This document shows, piece after piece, positions 41,917 to 51,416 of a stretch of 64,000 nucleotides of DNA. Location of the stretch: positions 2,769,468-2,833,467 of the forward strand of contig NZ_CH672390.1 of assembly GCF_000152865.1 (NCBI RefSeq), written 5' to 3'. Numbering within the stretch: position 1 is the first letter of the stretch; the number at the start of each line of letters is the position of its first letter. Source of the DNA: Erythrobacter sp. NAP1 (GTDB lineage Bacteria > Pseudomonadota > Alphaproteobacteria > Sphingomonadales > Sphingomonadaceae). The notes under the pieces were generated by a model that saw nothing but the letters and a program-made list of their open reading frames with translations, made no database searches and was not told the origin of the DNA. Position numbers and translations under genes: made by a program.

Positions 41917-42897
41917 TCAGCCTGCGGAGGGCATTTGCTGGCTCGCGCAGTGAAAGCCCCCGCCACCTGCCAGCACTGCATCGCCGGGCAATCCGACCGT
42001 GTCCCGGTCCGGGAACAGCTCGGCGATTGCTGCCACGCCTTCCTCGTCGTGTGGGGAGCCGAATGTCGGCACGACTACGAGATTCGAGGTGATTGCGAAG
42101 TTCACATAGCTTGCAGGCTCGATCATGCCGTCGCGCTCGATCAGCCCGGGCGAGGGGATCGTGACCACCTCGACCCCGAAAGCTTCTGCGCGCGCCTTGG
42201 CATCGGCATAGATCGCCGCATTGGGATCATCATCGCCCGTCGCATGCGGTACGACCAGCTGGTTCGGCCCAACAAACCGCGCGAGATTGTCGACATGGCC
42301 GTCGGTGTGATCGCACAGCAAGCCGTCGCCAAGCCAAAGGACGCGGTCAAAGCCGAGCATCTCCTTGAGCTCGGCTTCGATTTCCTCGCGTGTCATTCCG
42401 CTGTTTCGATTGGGATTGAGCAGGCATTGCTCGGTCGTAGCGACCAGCCCGGTGCCATCGCCGTCCAACGCCCCGCCTTCGAGGATCATGGTCGAGTTTT
42501 GGACCGGCAGGCCCGCATCGCGAGCCAATTCCTCGCCGATCGTCGGGTCGCCGGGCATTAGGTACTTGCCGCCCCAACCGTTGAATCCGAACCTGACGGC
42601 CGACCGCGAGCCGCCGTCTGAGACAATAAGTGGTCCTGTATCGCGCAGCCAAATGTCGCCATAAGTCCGCCGCTCCAGAGTGACCTTGTCACTTACAAGG
42701 CTCTTTGCGCGAGCTCCGTTGTCGGCATCGCGAACCAGCAGGCGAACCTCCTGCCCGCTTTCCGCCACAGCGGAAGCGAAAGCCGCGATCTGCTCCTGTG
42801 CAGGCGCGAGCCAGCCCGGCCATTCCTCGGCGAGATGCGGGAAACCGATCCATAGCCAGTCCTGCGGCGCCCATTCAGGAGGCATCAGTTTGGTCAT
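41917..42897 (-). CDS. aguA: Agmatine deiminase
   Basis: Hydrolyses agmatine to N-carbamoylputrescine and ammonia in polyamine metabolism. 326 residues of the peptidyl-arginine-deiminase fold, with YGDIWLRDTGP, HTDGHVDNLARF, and the catalytic Cys in GGGGFHCASQQ at the C-terminus. The family is shared with PPAD-like enzymes, but the short bacterial form and these motifs favour agmatine deiminase. Separated from the downstream M28 peptidase gene by 27 bp, convergent with TauE genes. Confidence 0.9.
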   Translation of the reverse strand: MTKLMPPEWAPQDWLWIGFPHLAEEWPGWLAPAQEQIAAFASAVAESGQEVRLLVRDADNGARAKSLVSDKVTLERRTYGDIWLRDTGPLIVSDGGSRSAVRFGFNGWGGKYLMPGDPTIGEELARDAGLPVQNSTMILEGGALDGDGTGLVATTEQCLLNPNRNSGMTREEIEAELKEMLGFDRVLWLGDGLLCDHTDGHVDNLARFVGPNQLVVPHATGDDDPNAAIYADAKARAEAFGVEVVTIPSPGLIERDGMIEPASYVNFAITSNLVVVPTFGSPHDEEGVAAIAELFPDRDTVGLPGDAVLAGGGGFHCASQQMPSAG

Positions 42898-42924
42898 GGA
42901 TCGGCTTCGCTGCGTTCGCCGACT

Positions 42925-44619
42925 TCAGCAGCCGGTTTCGGCGCTGGCACAGCTTTCGTCACGGATGGCGCGGAATTCGTCGCCATCGTTCCAGTTTGGC
43001 CAGCTGGTGCTCATCGCCATCATGCGGCCGATGCGGTAGAACAGCTGAAGATCCTGCATCACGCCTGACCAGTCCCAGTTCTCGTCGAACTCGTCCTTCG
43101 GCCCGTGATAGCGGTCAGCGCGATATTCGGCTGCTAGCGCCGCACCCGCTTCGCGGCCACCCTCGACCAGATCCTCGCCGCCGTCGACATAAAGCATCGG
43201 CACGCCTTCTTTGGCGAATGCGAAGTGGTCGGAGCGGTAATAGTAGCCAGCTTCGGGGTTCGGATTGGGAGTGGGGGTGCGTCCATCGGCCTCGAGCGCG
43301 GCGTTGAGGAAGTCGTCGAGCTGCGACTTGCCGGGCCCGACGACGGTCACGTCCTGCGAAGGTCCGGCAACAAGGAAAGCGTCCATGTTGATCCCGCCAA
43401 CGGTCCGGTCGAGCGGGAAGACCGGGTTCGACGCGTAGTAATAGGCGCCGAGCAGGCCCGATTCCTCTGCGGTGACAGCAAGGAAGACGAGGCTGCGACG
43501 CGGCGCGCCCGCTTTCACATGCGCCTCTGCAAGCGCAACGAGCGCAGCCGTGCCGGTCGCGTTGTCGACCGCGCCGTTGCAGATGTCGTCGCCATCAGGA
43601 GCAGGCGTGCAGCGACCAAGGTGGTCCCAGTGCGCGGTGTGGATGATGTATTCGTCGGGCGCTTCTGATCCGGGCAGTACACCGATTACGTTCTGCGAGC
43701 TGAAGGTGCGGAAATCGTTTTCGAAGCTGGTCGATGCGGTCATGCCGAGCTCGACCGCCTGGAAGTCTTCGGTCTTGGCAGCTGCGGACAGCTCGTCGAG
43801 GTCCTGTCCAGCGGCGGCGAGGATCTCGCGCGCAACGTCCTTCTGGACCCAGCCATTCATCTTGGTCAGCGGCGGCGGGTTGTCGCCGCGTGCGGCATAG
43901 GCCTGCGGGCCCGACCACGAACTTTCAACGACATTCCAGCCATAGCTTGCAGGCTCGGTGTCGTGGACGATGATCGCGGCTGCCGCACCCTGGCGCGCGG
44001 CCTCCTCATACTTGTAGGTCCAGCGCCCGTAGAAGGTCATCGCGCGGCCGTTGAAGGTGCCTTCAAGCCCTTCGGTTTCGTAATCGGGATCGTTGACGAG
44101 GATCACCACCGTCTTTCCCGTGACATCGACGCCCTCATAGTCGTTCCAGCCACGCTCGGGCGCGTTGATGCCGTATCCGACAAAGACCATCTCGCTGTTG
44201 GCCAGCTGCGTGCGAGCCTCTTCCTGATAAGTGACGCCGACCCATTCAGGACCGAAATCGTAAACGAGATCGGTCTCGCCATTGGTGATGGTAAGCGGGG
44301 CGAAGTTCTTGCCGGTGATCTCGATCAGCGGGACTTCCTGCACCCAGCTGTCGCCATTGCCGGGCTGGAGGCCTGCAGCTTCGAAGCGCTCGGTGAGCAG
44401 GGCGACGGTCAGTTCCTCGCCCTTCGTTCCGGGCATACGGCCTTCGAATTCATCGCTCGAAAGTTCGCGGGTGATGTCGACCATGGTGGCCTGCGAAATG
44501 TCTCCGGCTTCCACCTCGGGGATGTCGAGCGCGGGCGCTTCCTCTCCTGTGCCCATCATCGCGTCGCAGCCCGCAAGCGCCAGTGCAGCAGCGCCGAGCG
44601 CCATTGCCCGTCTAATCAT
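42925..44619 (-). CDS. M28 family metallopeptidase, lipoprotein
   Basis: 564 residues. The start is set at an ATG with GAGAGG upstream, giving a lipoprotein signal MIRRAMALGAAALALAGC. A PA-type insert (about 130-300) is followed by the M28 zinc peptidase core: HTAHWDHLG, VDNATGTAALVALAE, TAEESGLLGAYYY and YYRSDHFAFAKEGVPML carry the metal ligands and catalytic Glu. A periplasmic or outer-membrane aminopeptidase/carboxypeptidase for peptide scavenging. Divergent from glnE. Confidence 0.92.
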   Translation of the reverse strand: MIRRAMALGAAALALAGCDAMMGTGEEAPALDIPEVEAGDISQATMVDITRELSSDEFEGRMPGTKGEELTVALLTERFEAAGLQPGNGDSWVQEVPLIEITGKNFAPLTITNGETDLVYDFGPEWVGVTYQEEARTQLANSEMVFVGYGINAPERGWNDYEGVDVTGKTVVILVNDPDYETEGLEGTFNGRAMTFYGRWTYKYEEAARQGAAAAIIVHDTEPASYGWNVVESSWSGPQAYAARGDNPPPLTKMNGWVQKDVAREILAAAGQDLDELSAAAKTEDFQAVELGMTASTSFENDFRTFSSQNVIGVLPGSEAPDEYIIHTAHWDHLGRCTPAPDGDDICNGAVDNATGTAALVALAEAHVKAGAPRRSLVFLAVTAEESGLLGAYYYASNPVFPLDRTVGGINMDAFLVAGPSQDVTVVGPGKSQLDDFLNAALEADGRTPTPNPNPEAGYYYRSDHFAFAKEGVPMLYVDGGEDLVEGGREAGAALAAEYRADRYHGPKDEFDENWDWSGVMQDLQLFYRIGRMMAMSTSWPNWNDGDEFRAIRDESCASAETGC

Positions 44620-44734
44620 CGAAATTTCCTCTCTCGCATTCGAATGACGTGTCTGTGAGCGCGGCTTGTTGCAGAGCGCGCGGTGCCTAGCAAGCGGCTT
44701 GCGCCGCCGCAGGCGTGCGGCCAAAGGATTGCGC

Positions 44735-47452
44735 ATGGCAGAGCCCGACTGGACCGGAGCGATCGAACGCGCGCGCGAATTCGCGCCCTTTCTTGCACGT
44801 TCGCTCGACCGTCAGGGGGAACTTGCGAAGTTGCTCGCCGATGGTCAGGGCGAAGCCGCGCTGGAATGGGCGAGGGCGCGCGGGGGTCACGAGGATGTCG
44901 ACATCGCGCTTCGCCGCCATAGGCTTGGCCTCGCAACCGCGCTTGCCGTTGGCGATCTCGCAGGCGCCTTTCCGCTTGCGCGTGTGGTGGGCGAACTCAG
45001 CCATTTCGCCGATCACGCGCTCGACAAAGCGATCCGCGCCGCAATTGTCGAGCGCACCGGCGAATATAGAAGCGATGGCATGATTGCGCTTGCGCTGGGC
45101 AAGCAGGGCGCGGGCGAGCTCAACTACTCTTCTGACATCGACCCGATCCTTCTTTACGATCCGCAAGCCCTCCCGCGTCGCGAGAGCGATGATCCCGGCG
45201 AGGTAGCGCAAAGATATGCGCGGCGGATTATCAAGATTCTCTCCGACAACACGCCGGAGGGATATGTGATGCGAGTCGATTTGAGGCTTCGCCCCGCTGC
45301 CGAGATCAGCCCGCTCGTCGTCCCGCGCAGCTCGGCGCTGACCCATTATCAAGGACAGGCTCTCGCATGGGAACGCGCCGCCTTCGTGCGCGCTCGCGCC
45401 GCGGCAGGTGACATTGAGGAGGGCCGCAAATTCCTCGCCGAAATAGCGCCCTTCGTGTGGAGGCAGGCTCTCGATTTTGGAGCAGTCGAGGAAATCCGCG
45501 ACCTCACCTTGCGCATCCGGCAAAGCTACGATGGCCCCAAGAGACCTGGACCGGGTTTCGACATCAAGCGCGGGCGCGGCGGTATTCGCGAAATCGAGTT
45601 TTTCGCCCAGACGCACCAATTGATTCACGGCGGGCGTGACCCTTCCTTGCGTGTCAGAGGCACGCGCGAGGCGCTCGACGCGTTGGCGGCGGCTGGTCGT
45701 ATCGAGCACGATCAAGCAAGGGTGCTCGGCGAGGGATATGACCGGCTGCGCGAAATCGAACACCGCCTCCAGATGGTGAATGATCGCCAGACCCATTCGC
45801 TGCCCGAAGCAGGTGCACTTGACGGTGTCGCGCGGCTCGACGGGCTCGAGAACGGCGCGACACTGGTTGAGGAACTGGTCGAACTGACCCAGCGAACCGG
45901 AGCGATCTACGAGGAGCTGATCGGCGAAGAGGAGCGTAGTGTGGCGAGCGCGCCTCCACCGACCGAGCGCACCGCCGCACTCGAAGCTCTCGGTTTCGAC
46001 AATCCGGACAGCCTGGCTGCGCGTATCGAGGAATGGCGCGATGGCCGCTATGCCGCGATCCGCAGCCCTCAGGCGCTCGAGGCATTCGACCGCATGCTGC
46101 CTGGCCTGCTCAAGGCAATTGCCAAGAGCGACGATCCCGAGCGAGCACTTGCGCGGTGGCAGGGCATCCTTGAGCGCACGACTTCGGCTATCCGACTGTT
46201 CCGCTTGCTCGGCGCCGAACCAGACGTGCTCGAACGGCTTGTCGCAGCGCTCACGCTCTCACCGATCCTGGCGGACGAGCTTGCAAGGCGGCCGGAAACG
46301 CTCGACGTGCTGATCGACCGCGAGCCGATCGATTTCGAGCATCTGTTCGAGACGACGCTGGAAGAAATGCGCCAGGGACCTGAGCGCGATGATTACGAAG
46401 CGCAACTCGATTGCATCCGCCACATAACCAGTGAGGCGCGCTTCACATTAGGCGTTGGCCTCATCACTGCCGAATACAAGCCCTCGCAAATCGGCGCCGC
46501 GCTGTCAGACACGGCCGAAGCCGCGATCAACGTCGCGCGCGAAGCTGCGGCGCGCGAGTTCGCACGAAGGCACGGGCAGATCGACGAGAGCGAATTGGTC
46601 ATCGTCGGCCTCGGAAGGCTTGGCGGCGGCGCGCTCACGCATGCCTCGGACCTCGACATGATCTACCTGTTCACAGGCGAGTTTTCTGATCAGTCCGACG
46701 GAGAAAAGCCGCTGGGCGCGACGCTCTATTACAACCGCCTTTCCAGCAGAGTCAGCGCTGCGCTCTCGGTACCGACCGCGCAGGGCGTGCTCTACGAAGT
46801 CGACACGAGGCTGCGTCCGCAAGGCAATCAGGGACCGCTCGCGGTGTCGGTCGAAGCCTTTGCCAAATATCAGCGCGAGAGCGCGTGGACATGGGAGCAC
46901 ATGGCAATCAACCGCGCTCGCGTGCTGGCAGGGTCTGACAGCGCCCGCGCGCAAGTCGACGCCGTTATTGCCGAGGTGCAATGTCAGAAGCGCGATCCCG
47001 CGAGCTTGCGAAAAGACGTGCTCAAGATGCGCGCCGATATCGCGCAGCATAAACCGGCGCGCGGCAATCTTGACGTCAAGCTGCTGCGTGGAGGTCTCGT
47101 CGATGTCGAGTTTCTCGTCCACTTCCTGCAACTGCGCCACTCGGCTGAATTGGCGGCGGCGAACCCGGATATGCTCGCGCCCGATTTTGCAAAGGCGATT
47201 CCTGCCCTGACGCGGGCGGGTCTTGTCGGAGAGGACCTGTGGCCTGCCTACGATCTCATGACCGATCTGTTGGTTGCTGGCCGCCTGCTCGCTCCCGACG
47301 GCTCAAAGCCCCCACCCGCCGCCGCAAAAGCCCTTGCACGAGCGTGTCAGTGCGATAGCTACGCGGACCTCGAAGCCCGGCTCGATCAGGCGCGCGCGGT
47401 TGTCGCGTGCAGCTGGGCGCAAAGTTTCGAACAGACATTGGAGCTGGATTGA
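44735..47452 (+). CDS. glnE: Bifunctional glutamine synthetase adenylyltransferase/deadenylase
   Basis: 905 residues from the ATG with AAGGA upstream. Switches glutamine synthetase off and on by AMP transfer in response to PII/glutamine. Both nucleotidyltransferase domains are evident: ALGKQGAGELNYSSDIDPI (deadenylase, near 115) and VGLGRLGGGALTHASDLDMIY (adenylase, near 635), each with the G-x-LGGxxxxxSDxD pattern, joined by helical linkers and a C-terminal helical domain. The TGA overlaps the bcp ATG by one base. Confidence 0.95.
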   Translation: MAEPDWTGAIERAREFAPFLARSLDRQGELAKLLADGQGEAALEWARARGGHEDVDIALRRHRLGLATALAVGDLAGAFPLARVVGELSHFADHALDKAIRAAIVERTGEYRSDGMIALALGKQGAGELNYSSDIDPILLYDPQALPRRESDDPGEVAQRYARRIIKILSDNTPEGYVMRVDLRLRPAAEISPLVVPRSSALTHYQGQALAWERAAFVRARAAAGDIEEGRKFLAEIAPFVWRQALDFGAVEEIRDLTLRIRQSYDGPKRPGPGFDIKRGRGGIREIEFFAQTHQLIHGGRDPSLRVRGTREALDALAAAGRIEHDQARVLGEGYDRLREIEHRLQMVNDRQTHSLPEAGALDGVARLDGLENGATLVEELVELTQRTGAIYEELIGEEERSVASAPPPTERTAALEALGFDNPDSLAARIEEWRDGRYAAIRSPQALEAFDRMLPGLLKAIAKSDDPERALARWQGILERTTSAIRLFRLLGAEPDVLERLVAALTLSPILADELARRPETLDVLIDREPIDFEHLFETTLEEMRQGPERDDYEAQLDCIRHITSEARFTLGVGLITAEYKPSQIGAALSDTAEAAINVAREAAAREFARRHGQIDESELVIVGLGRLGGGALTHASDLDMIYLFTGEFSDQSDGEKPLGATLYYNRLSSRVSAALSVPTAQGVLYEVDTRLRPQGNQGPLAVSVEAFAKYQRESAWTWEHMAINRARVLAGSDSARAQVDAVIAEVQCQKRDPASLRKDVLKMRADIAQHKPARGNLDVKLLRGGLVDVEFLVHFLQLRHSAELAAANPDMLAPDFAKAIPALTRAGLVGEDLWPAYDLMTDLLVAGRLLAPDGSKPPPAAAKALARACQCDSYADLEARLDQARAVVACSWAQSFEQTLELD

Positions 47453-47925
47453 TGAGCGATTTACCCCAGGCAGGCGACCCGATGCCCGATATCGAAATGG
47501 GCACTCCCGATGGCGGGACCGTCAAGCCGTCCGATTTCAAAGGCAAGAAGCTTGTCGTGTTCTTTTATCCCAAGGACAACACGCCCGGCTGCACTACCGA
47601 GGCGAAGGACTTCACCGCGCTCAAGACCGAATTCGACAAGGCAGGCGTCGAGCTTCTTGGCGTCAGCAAGGATTCGGCCAAGAAGCACCAGAACTTCATC
47701 GCCAAGCATGACCTGACAACGCCGCTTGCGACCGACTCGGAAGAAGACGGCCTGTCCGATGCTCTCGGCATCTGGACCGAGAAGAAGATGTACGGGAAGA
47801 CTTTCATGGGCATGGTCCGCACGACATACCTCGTCGATGCCGACGGCAAGATCGCTCAGGTCTGGAACAAGGTGAAGGTCAAGGGCCACGCAGAGGAAGT
47901 GCTGGCGGCTGCCAAAGCGCTCTGA
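47452..47925 (+). CDS. bcp: Thiol peroxidase, BCP/PrxQ type
   Basis: 157 residues; reduces hydrogen and organic peroxides using thioredoxin. KLVVFFYPKDNTPGCTTEA contains the peroxidatic Cys; the resolving Cys five residues on, seen in many PrxQ, is not present, suggesting a one-Cys form. VGLSKDS is present as LGVSKDSAKKHQNF. The TGATG overlap with glnE and the following gene suggest an operon. Confidence 0.93.
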   Translation: MSDLPQAGDPMPDIEMGTPDGGTVKPSDFKGKKLVVFFYPKDNTPGCTTEAKDFTALKTEFDKAGVELLGVSKDSAKKHQNFIAKHDLTTPLATDSEEDGLSDALGIWTEKKMYGKTFMGMVRTTYLVDADGKIAQVWNKVKVKGHAEEVLAAAKAL

Positions 47926-47930
47926 CCTTT

Positions 47931-48722
47931 ATGCAAAGTGTCGCTTCGGCCATTCGGGCCGCGCTCCTGACCGGGGAGCCGCGCGCCAAGTGCTTCGCCA
48001 CGCGCGATGTCGCGCGTCGATGGCGCAAGGGTGCGTTGGCTTTCGAATTTGACGTCACGATGCCACCCGAGCCTGCTCGACCCGAACGGCCTGAACTGCT
48101 TGCACCAAATCGAATGCCCAAGCGCGGCAAGTTCGGATCGGAGCGCGGGCGAATCGCCCTGTGGCATAGTCTTGCCCATATCGAATTCGTCGCGATTGAC
48201 CTCGCGCTCGACATGGCAGGACGATTCGGCGAGCAGATGGGAGAGGAGTTCGTATCGGATTTTCTCTCGGTTGCGGCAGACGAAGCGATGCATTTCGCAC
48301 TGCTGGCACGCAAGCTTGAACGCCTCGGTAGTCAATACGGCGCGCTCCCGGCACATGGCGGTTTGTGGCAGGCGGCGCACGACACGCGCCACGACGTCGC
48401 TGCGCGTCTTGCGGTGGTTCCCATGGTGCTCGAAGCGCGCGGACTTGACGTCACGCCTGCAACTCTTGAGCGCGTCCGGGCCGCAGGCGACGAGCACGGC
48501 GCAAAAATCCTCGCCCGCATCCTTGACGACGAAATTCGTCACGTGGGCTTTGGCACCAAGCACTTTTTGAAAGTTGTCGAATCTAGCGGCCAAGTGCCGT
48601 CCGAAGCATGGAAAACGCTGGTAAGCGCCCACTTTCGCGGGCCCATTAAACCGCCGTTCAACGACTCAGCGCGTCTTGCAGCCGGTCTATCGCGAGACTT
48701 TTACGAAGATGTTGCGAATTAA
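47931..48722 (+). CDS. DUF455 family ferritin-like protein
   Basis: 263 residues, helical, with repeated Glu/His pairs of a di-iron ferritin-like fold: LWHSLAHIEFVAIDLALD, FLSVAADEAMHFALLARKL, LDDEIRHVGFGTKHF. DUF455 proteins are related to the tRNA hydroxylase MiaE and rubrerythrin-like enzymes; function here is unproven. Six bases downstream of bcp in the same operon. Confidence 0.87.
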   Translation: MQSVASAIRAALLTGEPRAKCFATRDVARRWRKGALAFEFDVTMPPEPARPERPELLAPNRMPKRGKFGSERGRIALWHSLAHIEFVAIDLALDMAGRFGEQMGEEFVSDFLSVAADEAMHFALLARKLERLGSQYGALPAHGGLWQAAHDTRHDVAARLAVVPMVLEARGLDVTPATLERVRAAGDEHGAKILARILDDEIRHVGFGTKHFLKVVESSGQVPSEAWKTLVSAHFRGPIKPPFNDSARLAAGLSRDFYEDVAN

Positions 48723-48878
48723 CGAATCGCACCGATAACTGACCCCGCACCAAGGCGCAAAGTTCGCCGTTACAAAATTGCATACGCTTCCGGGATCGCG
48801 AAGGTTCCGTCAAAAACGAAAAAAAATTCGCGTGTGCTTCAGACCAATGGCGAGAACGCCAGTCAGGACCGGGTCATT

Positions 48879-49619
48879 ATGATTTCGCGCATTTCGCGAC
48901 CAGTTTCCAAGATCGCCGCCGCTTTTTGCGCCGCCGCGGGCTTGATGGCAGCAAGCCCTGCCCTTGCAAACACTTCCACCAATGCAGCAGCAGCCGACAT
49001 GGCAGAGCCCGCGCTCGAAGCGCAGGATGAAGGTCTTGCCAGCAACGACGAACGCTTCACCGAGCTGTTCGCGAGCTGGTCGGCTCTCGACAACAAGGGC
49101 CCGCAGGCATCGGGCGTTGCGCCCACGGTGCTCGAACGCTCGACCGTTTCGATCCCGTCGCGCATGCCGCTCGAAGGCGCGCGTCTGAGCAGCGGATACG
49201 GAATGCGCAACCACCCGGTTCTGCGCCGTCGCCGCGCTCACAAGGGCGTCGATCTTTCAGCTCCGACCGGTACGCCGATTTACGCAACCGCTGACGGCAT
49301 CGTTGGCCGCGCGGACTGGTTCTCAAGCTACGGTCTTTACATCAGCATCGACCACGGCGCCGACCTTGAAACGCGCTATGCGCACATGTCGCGCCTCGCG
49401 GTGGCTGCTGGCGACCGGGTTAAGAAGGGCGACGTGATTGGCTATGTCGGCTCGACCGGCCGTTCGACCGGCCCGCACCTCCATTACGAGGTCCGCGTAG
49501 ATGGGGTTGCGGTTAATCCAATTCCCTATATGGTGGAGACCGAAGAGCAGATCCAGATGGCCGAGGAACGCAGCGACATGCTTCCGGGACGCCGCCGGGT
49601 CGGCGTTGGCGGCCCCTAA
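48879..49619 (+). CDS. M23 family (LytM) peptidase, secreted
   Basis: 246 residues; the ATG begins a signal peptide (MISRISRPVSKIAAAFCAAA, cleavage after SPALA), better than the ATG at 48834. The C-terminal LytM domain has zinc ligands in HPVLRRRRAHKGVDLS (HxxxD), and HLHYEVR (HxH), plus GSTGRSTGPH. It cuts peptidoglycan cross-links or activates amidases in the periplasm. Confidence 0.9.
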   Translation: MISRISRPVSKIAAAFCAAAGLMAASPALANTSTNAAAADMAEPALEAQDEGLASNDERFTELFASWSALDNKGPQASGVAPTVLERSTVSIPSRMPLEGARLSSGYGMRNHPVLRRRRAHKGVDLSAPTGTPIYATADGIVGRADWFSSYGLYISIDHGADLETRYAHMSRLAVAAGDRVKKGDVIGYVGSTGRSTGPHLHYEVRVDGVAVNPIPYMVETEEQIQMAEERSDMLPGRRRVGVGGP

Positions 49620-49682
49620 GCCGCTCTGAACAGATTGCCCGCCTGGAAGCGGGTCGGACATTGGAGAGGGTGTCCGAGTATA

Positions 49683-49711
49683 GGCGGCGGGTTTTCCCGC
49701 CGCCTTTTTTT
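49683..49711 (+). terminator. Intrinsic terminator after the M23 peptidase
   Basis: Perfect 9-bp stem GGCGGCGGG-TTTT-CCCGCCGCC followed by seven T. A textbook Rho-independent terminator on the plus strand. Confidence 0.95.
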
Positions 49712-49865
49712 GCGCGTTCGGCTGGCCCATGGCGTGCCTTCGTTCAGTCTCCTTCTTGCAACCGATTTCGCTTGAGTGGCTCTGCCGCCTCGTTAATCTC
49801 CTGCTCGAGAGAGAAGCGCTGCCGCACGTCCCCACGCGGGCGCGGCGCTGCAAATGGGAGAGAAC

Positions 49866-51416
49866 ATGAGCATGCATCCGATCGCGCACGCCGCGAACCG
49901 TCCTGATCATCCGGCAGTCATCATGGCCGGCAGCGGCGAGCAGATGACCTTCAAGCAAATGGACGAAGCTGCCAACCGCTTCGCCCAATTGCTGCGCGCT
50001 AGGGGGCTTGGCGAGAGCGATGCGTTTGCGGTCCTGCTTGAGAACCGGATCGAGTTCTTCACCCTCATCTGGGGCTCGCAGCGTTCGGGCACGATGCTTG
50101 TGCCGATCTCTACCCGCCTGACTGCGCCTGAGGTCGCCTACATCATCAAGGATGCCAAGGCGAAGATCCTCATCACCTCGACCCACTATGCCGACGTGCT
50201 CGAAGGCGTTCGCGAAGAGCTTCCCGACCTCGAAGTCCTGATCGCCGATGGTGGCGGAGACGAGGACTTCGCAAGCGCGCTCGACGCGCAGCCAACCGAT
50301 CCAATCGCCGACCAGAGCGCGGGCGTCGTCATGCTCTATTCCTCGGGCACGACAGGGCGCCCCAAGGGTATTCGCCCCGCCCCTCCCGAGGATCCCGATG
50401 TGCAGGCGGCGGTCCCGCTCATGGGGCTTGCGATCATGGGCGCCGGCATGCCGACCGATGGCTCGATGGTCTATCTCTCGCCCGCCCCGCTCTATCACGC
50501 AGCCCCCATCGGCTGGGCTTCGACAGTTCACCGGCTCGGCGGGACCGTGGTGGTGATGGAGAAGTTCGAACCCGAAGCCGCGCTCAAGGCGATCGAGACC
50601 TACAAGATCACCGACAGCCAGTGGGTGCCAACCCATTTCGTACGCTTCCTCAAGCTCGATCCCGAAATCTGTACGAGGTACGACCTCTCCAGCCATCTGC
50701 GCGCGCTGCACGCCGCAGCGCCGTGCCCGGTGCCGATCAAGCGCGAGATGATCGAGTGGTGGGGGCCGATCATCAACGAGTACTATGCAGGCTCCGAAGG
50801 CATCGGCATGACGCTGGTCAAGAGCCCCGAATGGCTCTCCCACCCCGGCAGCGTCGGTCCCGCGATCTACGGCACGCTCCACATCTGCGGGCCGGATGGC
50901 GAGGAGGTGCCGGCGGGCACGGACGGGCTCATCTACTTCGAGAATGCGCTGCTTCCGACCTACCACAACGACCCCGACAAGACGAAGGATGCCATGCATC
51001 CCAAGGGCTGGATGACGCTCGGCGATATCGGGCATGTGGACGAGGACGGGTTCCTCTATCTCACCGATCGCAAGAGCCACATGATCATCTCGGGCGGGGT
51101 CAACATCTACCCGCAAGAGATCGAGAACCTGCTGGTGACGCATGACAAGGTGATGGACGCTGCCGTCATCGGCGCACCCGATCCCGACCTTGGCGAGAAG
51201 GTGGTTGCGGTGGTGCAGCCGATGGCGATGGAGGATGCGGGCGATGCGCTCGAAGAGGAGCTGCGCGACTTCCTTGCGCCGAACCTCAGCCGCGTGAAGA
51301 TGCCCCGGCTCTTCGACTTCCGCCCTGAGCTTCCGCGCGAAGCGAACGGCAAGCTGTACAAGCGCGAGCTGCGCGACGAGTTCGCGGCCAAGGCGGCAGA
51401 GAGTGCCGAAGCGTGA
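49866..51416 (+). CDS. Acyl-CoA synthetase (AMP-forming)
   Basis: 516 residues from the ATG preceded by GGGAGAG. ANL superfamily: P-loop YSSGTTGRPKGIRP (about 160), ATP motif NEYYAGSEGIGMT, MTLGDIGHVDEDGFLYLTDR and C-terminal lysine segment PREANGKLYKREL. It activates a carboxylic acid to its CoA ester. The stop overlaps the start of a P450 gene (GTGA), so the pair likely acts on the same substrate, perhaps a branched, cyclic or terpenoid acid. Confidence 0.9.
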   Translation: MSMHPIAHAANRPDHPAVIMAGSGEQMTFKQMDEAANRFAQLLRARGLGESDAFAVLLENRIEFFTLIWGSQRSGTMLVPISTRLTAPEVAYIIKDAKAKILITSTHYADVLEGVREELPDLEVLIADGGGDEDFASALDAQPTDPIADQSAGVVMLYSSGTTGRPKGIRPAPPEDPDVQAAVPLMGLAIMGAGMPTDGSMVYLSPAPLYHAAPIGWASTVHRLGGTVVVMEKFEPEAALKAIETYKITDSQWVPTHFVRFLKLDPEICTRYDLSSHLRALHAAAPCPVPIKREMIEWWGPIINEYYAGSEGIGMTLVKSPEWLSHPGSVGPAIYGTLHICGPDGEEVPAGTDGLIYFENALLPTYHNDPDKTKDAMHPKGWMTLGDIGHVDEDGFLYLTDRKSHMIISGGVNIYPQEIENLLVTHDKVMDAAVIGAPDPDLGEKVVAVVQPMAMEDAGDALEEELRDFLAPNLSRVKMPRLFDFRPELPREANGKLYKRELRDEFAAKAAESAEA